Origin: Caulobacteraceae bacterium UBA5005
GTDB lineage: Bacteria > Pseudomonadota > Alphaproteobacteria > Caulobacterales > Caulobacteraceae
Length of the DNA: 10,659 nt
Direction of reading: 5' to 3'
Assembly (NCBI GenBank): GCA_002398405.1
Contig: DGYN01000098.1
Span: forward strand, 1 to 10,659
Part shown: one piece after another, positions 1 to 6,684 of the stretch
Position numbering within the stretch: the stretch's first letter is position 1
Layout: each line of letters starts with the position of its first letter
The notes under the pieces: model-generated
The model's database searches: none
Told to the model about the DNA's origin: nothing
What the model saw: the letters and a program-made list of their open reading frames with translations, nothing else
Translations under genes and position numbers: made by a program

Positions 1-434
1 AAGTTCACGATCACCAGGATGATGAAGATGATCACCCCGATGATAAACGATCCGCCCGTCATCAGCTGGCCGAAGGCGTCGATGATCTTGCCTGCCCCGT
101 GCGTGCCCTCGTGGCCGTGGGAGAGGATCAGGCGCGTGGTCGCTATGTTCAACGCCAGCCGGAACAGGGTCGCGACCAGCAGCACCGTCGGGAAGGCCGT
201 GAATTCCAGCGGCCTCTTGATCATCAGCGAAGTCATCAGGATCAGGACCGAGCTGGTGATGGCCACCGACAGCAGAAGATCCAGAAGGAAGGCCGGGATC
301 GGCAGGATCAGAAGGACGATGACCCCGATCACGCCCAGGGACAGCAAGACCTCGCCGCGCGCCACCCAGCCCCAGACATCGCGGCCTGAGGGCCGGTTGG
401 TGGACGAATAGGGAAGGCTGGTTGCGTCTGCCAC
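1..434 (-). CDS. flhA: Flagellar export gate protein FlhA, N-terminal part (cut by window edge)
   Basis: FlhA is the large integral membrane protein of the flagellar type III export gate, coupling proton flow to export of rod, hook and filament subunits. About 144 residues are visible. Reading the minus strand from a GTG at 434 gives VADATSLPYSS, a short polar lead, then a hydrophobic segment starting EVLLSLGVIGVIVLL, a second one around LLDLLLSVAITSSVLILM, the conserved block PLEFTAFPTVLLVATLFRLA and LNIATTRLIL, and GGSFIIGVIIFIILVIVNF at the window edge. These match the first membrane segments of FlhA. The start lies 7 bases after the flbD stop, so it is probably cotranscribed, though in Caulobacter flhA (flbF) can have its own promoter. 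I see no strong Shine-Dalgarno. An in-frame GTG farther in (GTGGCGCGCGG) is a less likely start because it would drop the polar lead. The family is certain; the start is fairly sure. Confidence 0.95.
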   Translation of the reverse strand, partial: MADATSLPYSSTNRPSGRDVWGWVARGEVLLSLGVIGVIVLLILPIPAFLLDLLLSVAITSSVLILMTSLMIKRPLEFTAFPTVLLVATLFRLALNIATTRLILSHGHEGTHGAGKIIDAFGQLMTGGSFIIGVIIFIILVIVN

Positions 435-441
435 TTGATGC

Positions 442-1803
442 CTAGGCCGCGCTCGCCGAGCCCTGCGGGGCCGGCACATGGACGCCGGCTTCCGAATATT
501 CCTTCAGCTTGTTGCGCAGGGTGCGGATCGAGATGCCCAGGATATTCGAGGCATGGGTCCGGTTGCCCAAGCAATGGCTCAAGGTGTCCAGGATCAATTG
601 CTGCTCCATGGCCGCCACCGTGCTGCCCACAAGGGCGCGGCTGGCGGTCTCGGCGGCCACAGAAGCCGTGCGGACCACCGCATCCGTCGCCGCGACGAGC
701 GGCTGGCCGTCCGGCAGGCGGATGGCGAATTCCTCGATCTCGGCGCCCGGCGACAGCAGCACCGCGCGGTGCATGGCGTTTTCCAGCTCGCGGACATTGC
801 CCGGCCAGTGGTGGGTCAGCAGCCGTTGGCGCGCGCTCGCCGCCAGGGGCTTTTCGGCGACGCCGTTGGCCGCGGAGTATTTCTTGATGAAGAACTCGGC
901 CAGGGCCTGAATGTCGGCTGGCCGCTCCCGCAGGCTGGGCAGGCGCAGGTTCACGACGTTGAGGCGATAGAGCAGGTCCTCGCGGAACGTCCCGTCCTTC
1001 ACCGCCTTGGCGAGGTCGCGGTTGGAGGTCGCCAGGATGCGGATATCCACCTTCACCGGCTTTGCGCCGCCGACCCGGTCAATTTCCCGCTCCTGGATGG
1101 CGCGCAGCAGCTTGGCCTGCAGGCGCGCGTCCATCTCGCTGATTTCGTCGAGCAAGAGGGTTCCGCCGTCGGCCTCCTCGAACTTGCCGATGCGGCGCGC
1201 GACGGCGCCGGTGAAGGCCCCCTTCTCGTGGCCGAAGAGTTCGCTTTCCAACAGGTTGTCAGGGATGGCGGCGCAGTTGACGGAAATGAACGGACGCTGG
1301 GCGCGGCGCGACTTCTGATGGACGTAGCGCGCCATCACTTCCTTGCCGACGCCGCTCTCGCCGGTGATCAGGATCGAGGCGTCGGAGGCGGCGATCTGGT
1401 CGGCCATGCCGATGACCTGCTGCATGGCTGGGTCGCGGGTGACCAGCGGGCGCTCGTCGTCGGAAACCGCCGCCAGCACCGCGGCGATCAGCTCGGCGTC
1501 GGGCGGCAGCGGGATGAATTCCTTGGCCCCGGCGCGGATCGCGTCGGCCGCCTGTTTGGGAGACACATCCACCCCGCAGGCCACCACCGGCACGCGGATG
1601 CGCTCGGCCTCGTTGGCGGCGATCAGGGCGGCGATATCCAGCTCGCAATCGACCATCAGAAGGTCGGCGCCCTGCCCGGCGCGAAGCGCGTGGGTCCCTG
1701 CCTCGATGGTCTCCACGTGAGCCACCTTCGCCCCCGTCGACATCGCCATCTTGACCGCCACGGAAAGCTGTCCGCTCAGTCTGCCGATCACCAAAAGCCG
1801 CAT
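442..1803 (-). CDS. flbD: Flagellar sigma54-dependent transcriptional activator/repressor FlbD
   Basis: FlbD is the NtrC-family regulator that in Caulobacter activates late flagellar promoters with sigma54 and represses the early fliF promoter. The 453-residue protein has three parts. Residues 1-110 form a receiver-like domain: Asp52 is present in LLMVDCELD, but the acidic pair near the N-terminus is replaced by IGRLSG, and the usual Lys after the fifth strand is missing (FIPLPPD, 96-102). Residues about 120-350 are an AAA+ domain with Walker A GESGVGKE (148-155), the sigma54-contact loop GAFTGA (195-200) and Walker B GGTLLLDE (213-220). Residues about 400-436 form a Fis-type helix-turn-helix (NRTHASNILGISIRTLRNKL). 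A good Shine-Dalgarno sits 8 bases before the ATG. The gene is fifth in the fliF operon, 28 bases after fliN. In Caulobacter FlbD activity is tied to flagellar assembly through FliX, which is not in this window. Confidence 0.96.
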   Translation of the reverse strand: MRLLVIGRLSGQLSVAVKMAMSTGAKVAHVETIEAGTHALRAGQGADLLMVDCELDIAALIAANEAERIRVPVVACGVDVSPKQAADAIRAGAKEFIPLPPDAELIAAVLAAVSDDERPLVTRDPAMQQVIGMADQIAASDASILITGESGVGKEVMARYVHQKSRRAQRPFISVNCAAIPDNLLESELFGHEKGAFTGAVARRIGKFEEADGGTLLLDEISEMDARLQAKLLRAIQEREIDRVGGAKPVKVDIRILATSNRDLAKAVKDGTFREDLLYRLNVVNLRLPSLRERPADIQALAEFFIKKYSAANGVAEKPLAASARQRLLTHHWPGNVRELENAMHRAVLLSPGAEIEEFAIRLPDGQPLVAATDAVVRTASVAAETASRALVGSTVAAMEQQLILDTLSHCLGNRTHASNILGISIRTLRNKLKEYSEAGVHVPAPQGSASAA

Positions 1804-1811
1804 GGTCTAAA

Positions 1812-1818
1812 CTCCTCC
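1812..1818 (-). promoter_or_regulatory. Ribosome binding site of flbD
   Basis: The minus strand reads GGAGGAG, then 8 bases, then the flbD ATG at 1803. It is the clearest Shine-Dalgarno in the flagellar operon and fits flbD having a real 28-base gap after fliN, unlike the overlapping genes before it, so flbD can be initiated independently. Confidence 0.75.
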
Positions 1819-1831
1819 GAAACGTGGGCGA

Positions 1832-2206
1832 TTAAGCCGCCACGTCTCCGTCCTTGATGATTTCCGTCATGGTCACGCCCAGGCGCTCGTCGACGATCAC
1901 GACCTCGCCGCGCGCCACCAGGCGATTGTTCACATAGATGTCGATCGCCTCGCCGACCTTGCGGTCCAGCTCCAGCACCGATCCCGAATTGAGCTGCAGG
2001 AGCTGCGCCACCGACATGCTGGCGCGGCCCAGCACCGCCGAGATGTTCACCGGCACGTCGAACACGGGCGAAAGGTCCGTCGCCGACTTGTCGTCGGCGT
2101 TTTCATCGGCCCCCATCTCGCCGCCCGGCTCGAACTCATTCAGCTCCAGGCCTGCGGGGGGAGCCGCCTCGGCGGGCGCGCCCGCGTCTTCGTTCTCGTC
2201 ATCCAT
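1832..2206 (-). CDS. fliN: Flagellar motor switch protein FliN
   Basis: FliN forms the lower part of the cytoplasmic C ring, with FliM and FliG, and helps dock the FliH-FliI export ATPase. The 124-residue protein has an acidic, Ala/Pro/Glu-rich N-terminal extension (1-45) followed by a SpoA domain at about 46-120. Recognisable SpoA segments are VFDVPVNISAVLGRASMSV, the LLQLNSGSVLELDRKVGEA block, IDIYVNNRLVARGEVVIVD and ERLGVTMTEII. Its ATG overlaps the end of flbE by 8 bases (ATGGATGA), with a weak GAGG 7 bases upstream, which suggests translational coupling. The flexible acidic tail before the SpoA domain is common in FliN and needs no special explanation. Confidence 0.95.
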   Translation of the reverse strand: MDDENEDAGAPAEAAPPAGLELNEFEPGGEMGADENADDKSATDLSPVFDVPVNISAVLGRASMSVAQLLQLNSGSVLELDRKVGEAIDIYVNNRLVARGEVVIVDERLGVTMTEIIKDGDVAA

Positions 2207-2858
2207 TGTCGGCCTCGTGGGGTGGGATTACGGGTTCGGCATGCAGGCCTTCGGCGGCCAGAGCCTCTTCAAGGGCGGCGGCGATTCGCATCGCCGCCTG
2301 TTCGGGATCGAACGCCCCGCGCCCCTCGCCCCAGTCCAGGGCGAAGGCGGCGTTCGGCAGAGACGGATCAGCGTGGGCGACGATCGCCCCGGAAAAACCG
2401 ATCGCCTGGGCGGTGCGCTCAAGCGAGGCCTGCACCTTTTCGACCAGATCCGGGGCCACCTTGACCATCAGCTTGGGCGCCGCCTCGATTTCGCGAGCCA
2501 GGTCCACCATGGCGGCGTTGACCGGCGCCTCGGGGAAACGCTCCAGCGCCGAGCCGGCGATTTTGCGGGCCACGGCCAGGGCGAGGTCCGCAGAAGCCAC
2601 CCGGTGGTCGTGCGCCACCTTGGCGAGCGCTTCGAGCGCCGCGCCGGCATGGACCGCGATCTCGGCGAGCGCCGCGGCCGCGTGGCTCTCGGCCACGGCG
2701 ACCACCGAGCGCTCACCTTCCGCGAAAGCGGCGGCCTTGATGGCCTCGACCTCGGGGGCCGTGAACATCCGCTTGGGCCTGGGCGCGGACGAGACCACGT
2801 GGCCGGTATCCCCAAACACGGTCTCGAAGCCAAATCTCTGATGAGGAGCCTGGGTCAT
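2199..2858 (-). CDS. flbE: FliH-like flagellar export protein (FlbE)
   Basis: This is a 219-residue FliH-family protein, called FlbE in Caulobacter. FliH binds and restrains the export ATPase FliI and brings it to the export gate. The N-terminus (1-35) is poorly conserved. Residues about 36-105 are Ala/Glu-rich and predicted helical, starting FTAPEVEAIKAAAFAEGE, as in the rod-like part of FliH. Residues about 110-200 form the C-terminal domain, with VKVAPDLVEKVQASLERTA and FALDWGEGRGAFDPEQA, the latter resembling the W-G/A-x-G segment near the end of FliH proteins. It lies between fliG and fliN; its ATG shares one base with the fliG stop (TGATG). Sequence similarity in this family is low, so position in the operon supports the call as much as motifs. 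No FliI gene is in the window. Confidence 0.88.
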   Translation of the reverse strand: MTQAPHQRFGFETVFGDTGHVVSSAPRPKRMFTAPEVEAIKAAAFAEGERSVVAVAESHAAAALAEIAVHAGAALEALAKVAHDHRVASADLALAVARKIAGSALERFPEAPVNAAMVDLAREIEAAPKLMVKVAPDLVEKVQASLERTAQAIGFSGAIVAHADPSLPNAAFALDWGEGRGAFDPEQAAMRIAAALEEALAAEGLHAEPVIPPHEADNG

Positions 2859-3889
2859 CAGTAGATCAGCTCATCGTCGCCGCCGGCCCCGGCCAGCATG
2901 ATCTCGCCCTTGGCCGCGAGGTCCTTGGCCGCCTGGACCATGGACATCTGGGCGGCGTCGACGTCCTTCAGACGCACCGGGCCCATGCTCTCCATGTCCT
3001 CGCGCATGATCTTGGCGGCGCGCTCGGACATGTTGGAGAAGAACATCTCGCGCAGCGCATCGGACGAGCCCTTGAGCGCCAGGCCCAGCTGATCCTTCTC
3101 CACGGCGCGCAGCAGGGTCTGCACCCCGCCCGGATCGAGCTTGGAGAGGTCTTCGAACACGAACATCAGGGCCCGGATGCGCTCGGCGCTTTCGCGGTTG
3201 CGTTCTTCCAGGGCGGCGATGAACCGGCTCTCGGTCTGGCGGTCGAAGTTGTTGAAGATCTCGGCCATCATCTCGTGGCTGTCGCGCTTCGACGTCCTGG
3301 CCAGGTTCGACATGAATTCGGTGCGCAGCGTCTGCTCGATCTTGTCGAGGATTTCCCGCTGCACCGGCTCCATGCGCAGCATCCGCGTCACGCACTCCAG
3401 TGCGAAGTCTTCCGGCAGGGCGCCCAGCACCCGGGCCGCGTGCTCGGACTTGATCTTGGACAGCACCACCGCGACGGTCTGCGGATATTCGTTCTTCAGA
3501 TAGTTGGCGAGCACCGCCTCGTTCACGTTGCCCAGCTTGTCCCACATGGTCCGGCCAGCGGGGCCGCGGATTTCCTCCATCAGCCCGTCGACTTTTTCCT
3601 CGGGCATGAAGTTGGCGAGGAGACGCTGGGTCTGTTCGAAGGACCCCATGATCGCGCCGGAGCCCGACAGGCCCGAGACGAACTCGATCAGCAGTTCCTC
3701 GACCACCGCGGAAGAGACCGTGCCCAGGCCCGCCATGGCGGAGCTGAGTTCCTTGATCTCCTCCTCGTCCAGGGCCTGCCACAGATGCATGTGGTCTTCG
3801 CCGAGCGACAGGAGCACGACGGCGGCCTTCTCAGGACCGGAGAGCCTAGACGCATCGACAACGGCCTTCTTTCCCGCCAACTTACTCAC
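2858..3889 (-). CDS. fliG: Flagellar motor switch protein FliG
   Basis: FliG is the rotor protein that links the MS ring (FliF) to the C ring and takes torque from the stator. The 343 residues give the normal family length. The N-terminal domain (about 14-110) begins LSGPEKAAVVLLSLGED and binds FliF. The middle domain carries EYPQTVA (134-140; usually EHPQ) and the helix EHAARVLGALPEDFA. The C-terminal domain has MFVF (242-245) followed by EDLSKLD, and the torque helix with Arg290, Glu297, Asp298 and Arg306 (RAAKIMRED...GPVRL), the charged residues that face the stator in other bacteria. It starts with GTG overlapping the fliF stop in GTGA, so it is probably translated by coupling to fliF. 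All expected domains are present. Confidence 0.97.
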   Translation of the reverse strand: MSKLAGKKAVVDASRLSGPEKAAVVLLSLGEDHMHLWQALDEEEIKELSSAMAGLGTVSSAVVEELLIEFVSGLSGSGAIMGSFEQTQRLLANFMPEEKVDGLMEEIRGPAGRTMWDKLGNVNEAVLANYLKNEYPQTVAVVLSKIKSEHAARVLGALPEDFALECVTRMLRMEPVQREILDKIEQTLRTEFMSNLARTSKRDSHEMMAEIFNNFDRQTESRFIAALEERNRESAERIRALMFVFEDLSKLDPGGVQTLLRAVEKDQLGLALKGSSDALREMFFSNMSERAAKIMREDMESMGPVRLKDVDAAQMSMVQAAKDLAAKGEIMLAGAGGDDELIY

Positions 3890-5544
3890 GCCTCATGGAG
3901 CCAGCTGCGCAGGATCGAGACACTCTCGTCCGGATGGCGCTCAACAAATTCAGAGACCTGCTTGACGGCCGAGGCCTTCACCTGGCCCTCGATCTTGGCG
4001 ATGTCGATTCCGCTGTCATAGGCCTGCGGGCCGGAGATTTGCGGCTGGCCGCTCGCCGGATCGTAGGCGATCTGACCGCCGCCAGCCCCGGCCGCGCCCA
4101 GGTTTCCACCGCCCGCGATCGGCATGGGCAGGATGCCGCCACCGCCGGCGGAGCCGCCTGAAAGCCCTTTCAGCATCGGCCGCCCGATAAAGAAGATGGT
4201 CAGCAGGGCCACGATCAGCAGCACGAAAAGCTCACCGCCGCGCATGATGTCGCTCTTGCCGAACCCGTCCAGCAGCCCGCCCTTGGCCTCGGTGCCGCCG
4301 GTGGCGAAGGGGTCGCCTTCGAAGCGGACATTGGTCACCTTCACCTGGTCGCCGCGCTCGGTGTCGTAGCCGATCGCCGCCTGGACCAGTTGCTCGATCT
4401 TCTGCATGTCGGCGGCGGCGCGGGGGGTGAAGGTCGGCGGCTTGCCGGCCGCGCCGGGGGTCATGGCGTGGTTCACCGCCACCGACACCGACAGCTTCTT
4501 CACAGCCCCCGGCTCGATGATGGTCGAGGTGACGGTCTTGGAGATCTCGTAGGCGTTGGTTTCAGTGGTCTTGGTGCTGCCCGCCGCGGCGGCGGCCGTG
4601 TTGGTGGCCGCATCGCCGCCCGGCAGGTTGGCGTCCGCCGTGACCTCGCCGCCGACCCCGCCGCCGCCTTCGGTGGTGGTTTCTTCCTCGGCCGTATTGG
4701 ACCGCAGCACCTGGCCATCGGGGTTGTAATTTTCCTCCTGGCGCGAGACCCGGGTCAGATCCAGATCAGCGCTGACTGTGACGCGGGCGTTGCCCGCCCC
4801 GACGATGCCTTCGACCAGGGACTTCACCTTGCGCTCGATGGCGCTCTCCGCCTCCAGCCGGCGCGAGGCCGCCTGTTGCCCGCCGGCGTTGTCCGGATCG
4901 CCGCCGGCCAGGGTCTTGCCGGTCTTCTGGTCGGCGACCACCACCTGCTCGGGCTTGAGGCCTGGCACGGAGCCGGCAAGCAGGTTCTGAACCGTCTCCA
5001 CCTGATCGGGGCTAGGCGTGCGGGTAAAGCCGACCAGCACCGAGGCGGTCGGCGGGGCCGGGTCTTCGTCGAAGAGTTGGCGTTTGGGCAAAACCAGCTG
5101 CACCCGGGCGTAGCTGACGCCGCTCATGGCCCGGATGGTGCGGCCAAGCTCGCCTTCCTTGGCGCGCTGCCAGTTCACCTGCTGTGAAAAATCGGTCTGG
5201 CCCAGGGTGTTGCCTGTGTCGAACAGCTCATAGCCCTGGTCGCCGGAAGAGGTCGGCAGGCCCTGGCCCGCCAGCAGAAGCCGGGCTTCCTGGACCTTGC
5301 CGCGCTCGACCTTGATGGCCGAACCATCGCCGATCTGTTCGTATTTGATGCCAGCCCCGTCCAGGGCGGTGGCGATCTCGCCGGATTCCTTCAGGTCGAG
5401 ATTGGAATAGAGCAGGTCCTTGGGGGCCGAGCCGACGTTGAAGACCACCATCGCCAGGGTCATGGCGACGCCGATCGCAACGCCCAGCAGCATCATCATC
5501 CGGCCCACGCCGAAAGCCCGAAACTGATCTAGGAACCGATTCAC
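3886..5544 (-). CDS. fliF: Flagellar MS-ring protein FliF
   Basis: FliF builds the MS ring in the inner membrane, the first structure of the basal body. The 552-residue protein has a first membrane helix (about 16-37), a periplasmic ring region of the YscJ/FliF type (about 40-215, including LLYSNLDLKESGEIATALD and VSYARVQLVLPKRQLF), a second ring-building region (about 235-410), a second membrane helix (438-455, FVLLIVALLTIFFIG) and a cytoplasmic tail whose last 35 residues (VSEFVERHPDESVSILRSWL) are the FliG-binding segment. Two low-complexity stretches interrupt this: a Glu/Thr/Gly/Ala-rich periplasmic loop (about 285-330) and a Gly-rich cytoplasmic linker (about 463-492). The start is a GTG at 5544, preceded on the minus strand by GAGAGGGAA at about 9 bases. 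It is the first gene of the operon, with a probable CtrA box 66 bases upstream. Confidence 0.97.
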   Translation of the reverse strand: MNRFLDQFRAFGVGRMMMLLGVAIGVAMTLAMVVFNVGSAPKDLLYSNLDLKESGEIATALDGAGIKYEQIGDGSAIKVERGKVQEARLLLAGQGLPTSSGDQGYELFDTGNTLGQTDFSQQVNWQRAKEGELGRTIRAMSGVSYARVQLVLPKRQLFDEDPAPPTASVLVGFTRTPSPDQVETVQNLLAGSVPGLKPEQVVVADQKTGKTLAGGDPDNAGGQQAASRRLEAESAIERKVKSLVEGIVGAGNARVTVSADLDLTRVSRQEENYNPDGQVLRSNTAEEETTTEGGGGVGGEVTADANLPGGDAATNTAAAAAGSTKTTETNAYEISKTVTSTIIEPGAVKKLSVSVAVNHAMTPGAAGKPPTFTPRAAADMQKIEQLVQAAIGYDTERGDQVKVTNVRFEGDPFATGGTEAKGGLLDGFGKSDIMRGGELFVLLIVALLTIFFIGRPMLKGLSGGSAGGGGILPMPIAGGGNLGAAGAGGGQIAYDPASGQPQISGPQAYDSGIDIAKIEGQVKASAVKQVSEFVERHPDESVSILRSWLHEA

Positions 5545-5595
5545 CCGGCAATTCCCTCTCGTCGGAGGAAACTTTTGCGCCCCCGCTAGGCAGGA

Positions 5596-5615
5596 TTTAC
5601 CGGGTGCTTGGTAAA
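5596..5615. promoter_or_regulatory. Inverted repeat TTTACC-N8-GGTAAA in the fliF leader/promoter
   Basis: A perfect 6-base inverted repeat with an 8-base spacer. Its right arm is the same TTTACC (minus strand) that forms the second half of the CtrA box. It may be an operator that overlaps CtrA binding, or two opposed CtrA half-sites. Six-base arms can arise by chance, but the placement at the likely transcription start of fliF makes it worth noting. Confidence 0.4.
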
Positions 5616-5626
5616 CGGCGCTTTAA
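5610..5626 (-). promoter_or_regulatory. Probable CtrA box of the fliF promoter
   Basis: The minus strand reads TTAA-AGCGCCG-TTTACC, which is the CtrA recognition pattern TTAA-N7-TTAAC with exact 7-base spacing and one mismatch in the second half. It ends 66 bases before the fliF start codon, a sensible place for a site covering the -35 region. A further half-site, TTAACC, lies about 30 bases upstream (5657-5662). In Caulobacter the fliF operon is an early (class II) operon switched on by CtrA and repressed by FlbD. The pattern and position are seen; the role is inferred. I could not place a convincing -10 element. Confidence 0.6.
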
Positions 5627-5684
5627 GGGCCGGTGCGACGTGGCGTCACCATGGAGGGTTAATTGGCGAGACTTTGGCCCTCTC

Positions 5685-5739
5685 AAATCCTCCACCGCAG
5701 GGGGAGGGGGACCATGCGAAGCATGGTGGAGGGGGTTCT
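5685..5739 (+). repeat. Palindromic intergenic repeat, left copy
   Basis: The copy begins AAATCCTCCACCGCAGGGGG and ends GGTGGAGGGGGTTCT. It holds an internal hairpin ACCATGC-GAA-GCATGGT (7-bp stem, 3-base loop) at 5711-5727, and the flanking CCTCCACC can also pair with GGTGGAGG. It is about 80% like the reverse complement of the copy at 5801-5851. Repeats of this look (AAATCCTCCCCC...GGTGGAGGGGG) are, from memory, scattered between genes in Caulobacterales genomes. Confidence 0.75.
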
Positions 5740-5800
5740 CCGCGCCTGAGGCGTTGGTAAGCCGGTACCGTATGACCGTTGGCCGGGCGCTCTCCAGCTT

Positions 5801-5851
5801 AGGACCCCCTCCACCGCTGCGCGGTCCCCCTCCCCCTACGGGGGAGGATTT
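5801..5851 (-). repeat. Palindromic intergenic repeat, right copy (inverted)
   Basis: Read on the minus strand this copy begins AAATCCTCCCCCGTAGGGGG and ends GGTGGAGGGGGTCCT. It contains two hairpins: CCTCCCCC-GTA-GGGGGAGG (perfect 8-bp stem) and ACCGC-GCA-GCGGT (5-bp stem). It is in opposite orientation to the copy at 5685-5739, so the pair could fold into one long cruciform or RNA hairpin. It starts about 15 bases after the DUF4169 stop and may end up in that transcript, but no T-tract follows it, so I do not call it a terminator. Confidence 0.75.
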
Positions 5852-5865
5852 AAAGAACGCCCCCG

Positions 5866-6042
5866 CTAATCTTCCCGCTTGTGCCCTTCCAGCTCCCGCC
5901 GGGCCTTTTCCAGCTCGATCTGCAGGCGTGACTTGAAGACTTTAGTCTGGCCCTTGGCGGCCCGGTTCTCGGCGGCCTTCTTCTTGGCGTCGGCCTTGGC
6001 CTTCTCCTTGCGCGCCTTGTTCAGGTTGACGATCTCAGCCAT
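5866..6042 (-). CDS. Small DUF4169-family protein
   Basis: A 58-residue, very charged protein: it begins MAEIVNLNKARKEKAKADAK, continues with KKAAENRAAKGQTK, and ends KARRELEGHKRED. This matches the DUF4169 family, short Lys/Arg/Ala-rich proteins of alphaproteobacteria with no known function. No membrane segment or signal peptide is seen; the whole chain is likely helical. The frame is open farther upstream to about 6114, but that part lies inside the glutathione transferase gene. The ATG at 6042 gives the conserved MAEIVNLN start, overlaps the end of that gene by 8 bases (ATGGCTGA), and has AAGGA about 11 bases before it. Function unknown. Confidence 0.85.
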   Translation of the reverse strand: MAEIVNLNKARKEKAKADAKKKAAENRAAKGQTKVFKSRLQIELEKARRELEGHKRED

Positions 6043-6622
6043 CGGTTTTCGCGTCCTTGGCCATCGCCTTGGCAAGCGCCGGGCGGTGGCTGATCCGTTC
6101 CAGGTATTCGTCATACACCGGATAGTCCGGCATGGCGGTCCGGTACCATTGCAGCAAACTGCCGAACAAAATGTCGATGGCGGTGAATTGCTCGCCCATC
6201 AGATAGGGCCCCTCCCCCAGCGCCCCCCGCCAGCGGCGGTCGAGTTCGGCATAGGCGTCGGCCTGCACCGGGCTTAAGGGCCCCTTGAACTTGGCCTGCA
6301 CCACCGGCTCCAGAATCCCGTTGTAGAGGCCAAGCCACGACAGATATTCCGCCCGCTTGGGATCGCCCACCGTCGGGGCCAAGCCCTCGTAGCGGTCGGT
6401 CAGATAGAGCATCAGCATGATCGACTCGACCAGCACCACCCCATCCACCGCTATGGCCGGGACCTGCTTCAAGGGATGGGGGTTGCGCGGGTCCGGCGCT
6501 CCGCCCGGAACCACGGTGCGGACGATGTCGACATATTCGATGTGATAGTCGGCGCCCAGCTCCTCCAGGAGCCACAGCATCCGTGTCGAGCGGCTCTGGG
6601 GGGCGTGATAGAGGGTCAGCAT
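6035..6622 (-). CDS. Glutathione S-transferase-like protein
   Basis: A 195-residue protein of the usual GST length. The thioredoxin-like N-terminal domain (about 1-80) starts MLTLYHAPQSRSTRMLWLLE, with Ser10/Ser12 in the place of the catalytic Ser/Cys of bacterial GSTs, and has VPAIAVDG with the cis-Pro that helps bind glutathione, followed by LVES, where Glu-Ser contacts the gamma-glutamyl group. The helical C-terminal domain contains YLMGEQFTAIDILFGSLLQW, the typical N-capping segment. GSTs conjugate or reduce electrophiles with glutathione; the substrate cannot be told. I chose the ATG at 6622 because the family begins at the first beta strand; a TTG start at 6667 would add 15 residues without family support. 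It is likely transcribed with the overlapping DUF4169 gene and is divergent from the DUF2171 gene. Confidence 0.9.
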   Translation of the reverse strand: MLTLYHAPQSRSTRMLWLLEELGADYHIEYVDIVRTVVPGGAPDPRNPHPLKQVPAIAVDGVVLVESIMLMLYLTDRYEGLAPTVGDPKRAEYLSWLGLYNGILEPVVQAKFKGPLSPVQADAYAELDRRWRGALGEGPYLMGEQFTAIDILFGSLLQWYRTAMPDYPVYDEYLERISHRPALAKAMAKDAKTDG

Positions 6623-6625
6623 GGG

Positions 6626-6651
6626 GGAAACCTCGGCAGGCGCTCGGCGTT
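6626..6651 (+). promoter_or_regulatory. Possible EcfG/SigT-type promoter of the DUF2171 gene
   Basis: The plus strand has GGAAA at 6626-6630 and CGTT at 6648-6651 with 17 bases between, close to the alphaproteobacterial general-stress sigma factor pattern GGAAC-N16/17-CGTT (the alternative GAAAC-N16-CGTT also has one mismatch). Transcription would start near 6658, about 27 bases before the DUF2171 ATG. The spacing is right, but one -35 base is wrong, so this is tentative. Confidence 0.35.
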
Positions 6652-6672
6652 GTTCACCTAAGGACAATCAAC

Positions 6673-6679
6673 GAGGAGA
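6673..6679 (+). promoter_or_regulatory. Ribosome binding site of the DUF2171 gene
   Basis: GAGGAGA lies 5 bases before the ATG at 6685. This strong Shine-Dalgarno fixes the start of the small gene and excludes in-frame upstream starts. Confidence 0.75.
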
Positions 6680-6684
6680 GCACA

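Larger units (their letters stand above)
5545..5865. other. Gene-free region between fliF and DUF4169
   Basis: This 321-base stretch holds the fliF promoter region (about 5560-5665) and, from 5685 to 5851, two inverted copies of a palindromic G/C-rich repeat with about 60 unrelated bases between them. Open frames exist across it on the plus strand, but they run through the repeats and show no recognisable protein. No tRNA or protein gene is seen. Confidence 0.75.

Noticed and set aside
478..1857. 459-codon open frame on the plus strand
   Set aside because: It lies antisense to flbD, whose domains are all recognisable. The frame is rich in Arg, Gly, Asp and His, as expected for the complement of a high-GC gene.
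1938..2864. 308-codon open frame on the plus strand
   Set aside because: It is antisense to fliN and flbE, shows no recognisable motif, and has the low-complexity composition of a shadow frame.
2871..3782. 303-codon open frame on the minus strand inside fliG
   Set aside because: It is an alternative frame of fliG, with Gly/Arg/Pro-rich composition; fliG itself is complete and well conserved.
4390..5187. 265-codon open frame on the plus strand
   Set aside because: It is antisense to fliF and looks like a high-GC shadow frame.
5560..5640. Sigma54 (-24/-12) promoter for fliF
   Set aside because: The only GG...GC pair I saw on the minus strand near the right place is spaced 8 bases apart, not the required 10. 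A CtrA-type early promoter fits better.
5604..5936. 110-codon open frame on the plus strand across the fliF upstream gap
   Set aside because: It runs through the promoter region and both palindromic repeats and ends inside DUF4169. No family resemblance.
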